The translations under genes and the position numbers were made by a program. From Bacillus sp. PK3_68 (GTDB taxonomy: Bacteria; Bacillota; Bacilli; Bacillales; Domibacillaceae), in assembly GCF_003600835.1 (NCBI RefSeq), contig NZ_NQYC01000001.1:4330001-4394000 (forward strand): a stretch of 64,000 nucleotides of DNA. The letters run 5' to 3'. Shown here one piece after another: positions 60,853-64,000 of this stretch. How positions within the stretch are numbered: position 1 is the stretch's first letter; every line of letters begins with the position of its first letter. The notes beneath the pieces were generated by a model that was given only the letters and a program-made list of their open reading frames with translations, had not been told where the DNA came from and searched no databases.

Positions 60853-61185
60853 CGTTATGTTAACGAGAAGTAATCAAAAGGGGGAGTACCCCTTTTTGGC
60901 TTTGCACAAAAACCAACAACGAAACTTAATAGAGCCTTCATATTAAACTATCTTATATAGTAAGTGAACAATGGTTGGATGAAGAAAGAGGAGGAAGGGA
61001 CTTTCCTAATATTTTTAGTTACTCGATTATGCGTATAAAATCTACGTGTAATATAGATTTCAATAAAGTATACTGTATCAAGATTGCGAAGAAATATAAT
61101 TAAGCTAAAGGACCGTTTAACAGGGGGGCTTAATGTCAAAATAAAAAAGCTTAGGTTAAGTTTTCCCAAGCTCATCTATGCAAAA
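60853..61185. other. Intergenic region with a short terminator
   Basis: AAAAGGGGGAGTACCCCTTTTT (60876-60897) is a compact terminator-like hairpin. The rest, up to the MerR gene's 3' end, has no supported gene. Confidence 0.5.
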
Positions 61186-62019
61186 TTAACTCTTTATTTG
61201 ATTGACTTGTATCATGATTTTAGTGACATAATGTTCCTTATGGTTCATGACAACTGTATCGTAAATATATTCTTCAAAAACATAATCACCTAAGGCTAAA
61301 TTTAAACGATCCATCTCCAAGAAAAGTCGCTTATATGTTTTATGTATTGTTTTCTCATCTCCTATATGATATCCGCTGAGAAACTCACCCTTTACACTTT
61401 TAAAATACAGATGTCCTTCCTTCGGATTTGGCTGCTCGATATATAAATAGCTATAATTAGTGAATTCTCCCTTTAATACTTGCTCTCGTTTCGTTATTAC
61501 ACCTATTGGATAACCCGTATCAAGTTGTAATACGTCCAATTCATTAATAAAATCCGAAAAGACCTCTACAAATTCCTCATTGTTTATATTTTCAATATTT
61601 CTACTTAAATAAAGCGTGGCTTCTGGCAATTGTTCAAGTTTGACTTGATGAAAATCCAGATGCAATGCTTCCTCCATTAAGGCTATTTTTGTGTCAATAA
61701 TTTTTTCCTTTATTTCGATTTCCTGACGTTTTTTCTCAATCTCTGCCTTTTTTTGATACATGATGGACAAAAAGCTTTCAGGTGATTTATTTTGCGTATA
61801 TTGTTGAATATCACTTAGCGACATACCGAGATCCTTTAATAAATCGATAACAGAAAATAGTTCTATCTGGCGAATTGAATAATAACGATAACCTTTTTTG
61901 TTCTTATATTCTGGGGAGAAAAGCCCGATTTGATCGTAATAAAGGAGTGTCTGTTTGTTTACCTTGCAAAGCTTCGCGAATTCCCCTGTAGTTAAATATT
62001 TTCCGTTTTTTTTATTCAT
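61186..62019 (-). CDS. MerR-family regulator with effector-binding domain (BmrR/TipA-like)
   Basis: A 277-residue regulator. The N-terminal MerR HTH (YLTTGEFAKLCKVNKQTLLYYDQIGLFSPEYKNKKGYRYYSIRQIELFSVI) is followed by a long dimerisation coiled coil (about 85-120, KKAEIEKKRQEIEIKEKIIDTKIA) and a GyrI-like ligand domain (about 125-275). GGAGCTG precedes the ATG. It is divergent from an MFS efflux gene whose promoter has a 19-bp spacer, the standard MerR target, so it is the probable activator of that pump in response to cationic or hydrophobic drugs. Confidence 0.9.
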   Translation of the reverse strand: MNKKNGKYLTTGEFAKLCKVNKQTLLYYDQIGLFSPEYKNKKGYRYYSIRQIELFSVIDLLKDLGMSLSDIQQYTQNKSPESFLSIMYQKKAEIEKKRQEIEIKEKIIDTKIALMEEALHLDFHQVKLEQLPEATLYLSRNIENINNEEFVEVFSDFINELDVLQLDTGYPIGVITKREQVLKGEFTNYSYLYIEQPNPKEGHLYFKSVKGEFLSGYHIGDEKTIHKTYKRLFLEMDRLNLALGDYVFEEYIYDTVVMNHKEHYVTKIMIQVNQIKS

Positions 62020-62036
62020 TTTTTACAGCTCCGTTC

Positions 62037-62067
62037 TTGACTATATAGTTACTATATACACTAAAAT
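62037..62067 (+). promoter_or_regulatory. MerR-type promoter of the MFS efflux gene
   Basis: TTGACT (62037-62042) and TAAAAT (62062-62067) are 19 bp apart, longer than normal, and the perfect palindrome TATATAG-TTA-CTATATA (62042-62058) fills the spacer. MerR proteins activate such promoters by twisting the DNA. Confidence 0.8.
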
Positions 62068-62144
62068 GGAAATTGTAAAAGATGAAAAACCATACAAATT
62101 AGTTTGTAATGACGGTAATTAGTTTGTTAAGGAGAATGTAAAAG

Positions 62145-63337
62145 ATGAGGACTCATAAAGTCACCTTAGGATTATTATTAATGAACTTATTCATAGCTTT
62201 TTTGGGAATTGGTCTTGTCATTCCAGTATTACCTACACTGATGAATGAATTGGGCATTACTGGAGCAACGGTTGGCTATTTAACAGCAACGTTTGCCATT
62301 GCTCAATTGATTGTTTCCCCATTTGCAGGAAAAGCGGCAGATAAATTCGGCAGAAAAATTATGATTGTAACTGGCTTGTTTATTTTCGGGATTTCAGAGT
62401 TTTTATTTGGTATCGGTACGGAGATTAAAATCTTATTTATTTCTCGTATTTTGGGCGGTATTAGTGCGGCGTTCATTATGCCGGCTGTCACAGCTTTCAT
62501 TGCGGATATTACAACTTTAGATACCCGCGCGAAAGCACTAGGTTATATGTCAGCTGCGATCAGCACAGGATTTATTATTGGTCCAGGTATTGGCGGGTTC
62601 TTGGCGGAGTTTGGAACACGCATACCTTTCTTCTTTGCAGGAGCCCTTGGTGTAATTGCGGCTATACTCTCCATTATTTTACTATCTGAGCCGGACCGTA
62701 ATGAAGAGCATAATGAACAAGCCTCGGATGGCAAAGCTGGCTTCAAGCGTATTATGGCCCCAAAATATTTCCTTGCGTTTATTTTAATTTTTATTGCCTC
62801 ATTTGGTTTAGCCGCTTTTGAATCGTTCTTTAGTCTATTTGTGGATCATAAATTTCAATTTAAACCATCTGATATAGCGATTGTTATTACAGGTGGGGCG
62901 ATTTTCGGTGCAGTTTCACAGGTCATTCTATTTGATAAGCTTACACGAATTTGGGGCGAAATTAAATTGATCCGATATAGCTTGATATTGTCGGCCTTGC
63001 TTGTCTTTTTAATGACTGTTGCCCATTCATATTTCTCCATTTTGCTTGTTACATTTATTGTTTTTGTAGGGTTTGACCTATTCCGGCCAGCAGTTACGTC
63101 ATACCTTTCCACTGTCGCCGGGAACGAACAAGGCTTCGTTGGGGGATGAACTCTATGTTTACAAGTTTAGCGAACATTAGCGGTCCGATTCTAGGGGGGA
63201 TATTATTTGATATAGACATTAATTACCCTTACTACTTTGCGACGGTGATCCTATCTCTAGGAATCGCTATTACATTTTTCTGGAAGAAGCAAGCCAAGGA
63301 TTCTTTAAGTGAAGTGAAGCCTAGTGCAGATAATTAA
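62145..63337 (+). pseudogene. MFS multidrug efflux transporter, Bmr/NorA-like (frameshifted)
   Basis: A 12-helix DHA1-family drug:H+ antiporter of about 397 residues read over two frames. Motifs: GLVIPVLPTLMNELG (helix 1), GKAADKFGRKIMIV (motif A), RILGGISAAFIMPAVTAFIADIT (motif B region), and GYMSAAISTGFIIGPGIGGFLAEFG (motif C). The first frame ends NEQGFVGG at 63149; adding one G or A at GGGGGATG (63141-63146) gives GFVGGMNSMFTSLANISGPILGGILFD and the normal C-terminus to 63337. AAGGAGAATG precedes the ATG. Divergent from its MerR regulator. Confidence 0.87.
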
Positions 63338-63417
63338 TCAAGTTGAAATGAAGGGCATGTTTCGTAAGAAGTCTTAAATGATTCCCATAGGGAACAAATC
63401 ATTCTTTATAGACAGTT

Positions 63418-63449
63418 AAGACTACCACTTATTGTGGTAGTCTTTTTTA
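63418..63449 (+). terminator. Terminator after the MFS efflux gene
   Basis: AAGACTACCAC and GTGGTAGTCTT form a perfect 11-bp stem with a TTATT loop, followed by six T. Confidence 0.92.
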
Positions 63450-63463
63450 TTTTGCTTGTGAAT

Positions 63464-63600
63464 GGGGGCTGTTGATTTCCATTCCAGGCGCTTCGCTTTC
63501 CGTGGAGCGAGCGGTGAGCCTCCTCGCCGCGAAAGAGCCTGCGGGGTCTCAACTGTCCCGCTAATCCCGCAGGAGTCTTTGCACCTTTATTTGTCAATGC
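63464..63600. repeat. Dispersed GC-rich intergenic repeat of Bacillaceae
   Basis: GGGGGCTGTTGATTTCCATT, then CCAGGCGCTTCGCTTTCC and GAGCCTCCTCGCCGCGAAAG and CTGCGGGGTCTC...CCCGCAGGAGTC resemble a short palindromic repeat scattered in intergenic regions of many Bacillaceae. It is markedly more GC-rich than its surroundings and can fold on itself. It has no coding function. Confidence 0.6.
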
Positions 63601-63766
63601 TGAGGTGGTTTTAGCTCTCCTGCTATTTTGGTGAAGAGCTTTCCAGGAAGTGTAGGCAATCACCCTTACAAAATTTTATATTCTTTTTACATCAATCCTC
63701 TCAAAAATTAATATTCTATTGCTATTTTTAATAGGAAATCTACTCAAATAAATGAAATTATAGGAG

Positions 63767-64000
63767 ATGTTGAGATTGAGAGGAAAATGGTTACCTGCTT
63801 TTGGTGCTCTTGTATTAGGAATCGGGGTCATTACTGGAGGAGGGACGGTCCTTGCAAAAGAGAAACATAAGGATATTTTGAATGTATCCCATCGCGGGGC
63901 GTCGGGGTACGCTCCAGAACATACACTAGTATCCTATGACAGAGGAGAAAAAATGCATGGGGACTACATTGAAATTGACTTGCAAATGACCAAGGATGGA
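63767..64000 (+). CDS. Glycerophosphodiester phosphodiesterase, N-terminal part (cut by window end)
   Basis: The frame is open to the window edge: an N-terminal signal/anchor ([22 protein letters not shown]), then the GDPD catalytic start [20 protein letters not shown] with the general-acid His, and [10 protein letters not shown] with the metal-binding Glu-x-Asp. Family members hydrolyse glycerophosphodiesters to glycerol-3-phosphate outside the membrane. ATG at 63767 is too close to AGGAG (63762-63766), so TTG at 63776 is a likely alternative start. The rest of the gene lies beyond the window. Confidence 0.88.
   Translation, partial: MLRLRGKWLPAFGALVLGIGVITGGGTVLAKEKHKDILNVSHRGASGYAPEHTLVSYDRGEKMHGDYIEIDLQMTKDG

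Larger units (their letters stand above)
63338..63766. other. Intergenic region with a terminator and a dispersed repeat
   Basis: Contains the terminator at 63418-63449 and a GC-rich repeat (63464-63600). No gene is supported; a minus-strand frame through the repeat is spurious. Confidence 0.6.

Overview
The window is a chromosomal segment of a low-to-moderate-GC Gram-positive bacterium of the Bacillales, most likely Bacillaceae. The evidence is the Bacillus-type 23S and 5S rRNA, strong AGGAGG ribosome binding sites, U-rich hairpin terminators, an S-box (SAM-I) riboswitch, and gene families such as BceAB/YxeA, CadC/CadA and a Bmr-like efflux pair. No species call is made.

Layout. 1-1816: the 3' part of a 23S rRNA gene, 5S rRNA and the operon terminator, with no tRNAs. 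2.3-13.5 kb: a mixed block with an SDR dehydrogenase, a MarR/EmrB/EmrA efflux unit with a WrbA-like flavoprotein and a small membrane protein, an OFA-type MFS carrier, dapA, a membrane-anchored metallo-beta-lactamase hydrolase and a GNAT acetyltransferase. 13.9-21.9 kb: a hydantoin-type catabolic cluster (XRE-cupin regulator, HyuA, HyuB, MFS carrier, Asp/Glu/hydantoin racemase, DUF917 protein). 22.1-28.0 kb: a sigma-54 regulon with a sodium:solute symporter plus small subunit, a PAS-AAA+ activator and a divergent FMN/FAD/4Fe-4S oxidoreductase; both transport and enzyme genes have good -24/-12 promoters, and three copies of a shared 15-bp site lie beside the activator.

28.4-45.6 kb: a propanediol/glycerol microcompartment operon in nearly Listeria-like order (pduA B C D E G H K J L, eutJ, a PduM-like flavoprotein, pduN O P Q, then gldA). 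It makes a B12-dependent diol dehydratase (all key residues present), its reactivase, cobalamin adenosyltransferase, aldehyde and alcohol dehydrogenases, phosphotransacylase and five shell proteins. A PocR-domain sensor and an AraC-type response regulator precede it. Both look catalytically dead: the kinase lacks intact N, G1 and G2 boxes and the receiver has Ser in place of the phospho-acceptor Asp. This degenerate two-component pair is the most interesting item in the window.

46.3-53.7 kb: an S-box riboswitch controlling a MetT/NhaC-like transporter, then a BceAB-YxeA peptide-resistance module with its own OmpR-type regulator and a sensor with an extracellular domain. 54-64 kb: a tiny 40-codon gene with its own TetR-type operator and terminator, an RCC1-repeat fragment, cadC-cadA, a ZIP transporter, a flavin monooxygenase, a decayed DsbA-like gene, a divergent MerR/MFS efflux pair, a dispersed Bacillaceae repeat, and the start of a glycerophosphodiester phosphodiesterase cut by the window end.

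At least six genes carry single frameshifts, most of them explained by loss of one base from a G or A run. That looks more like consensus error in the assembly than biology, and it affects how the broken genes should be read.
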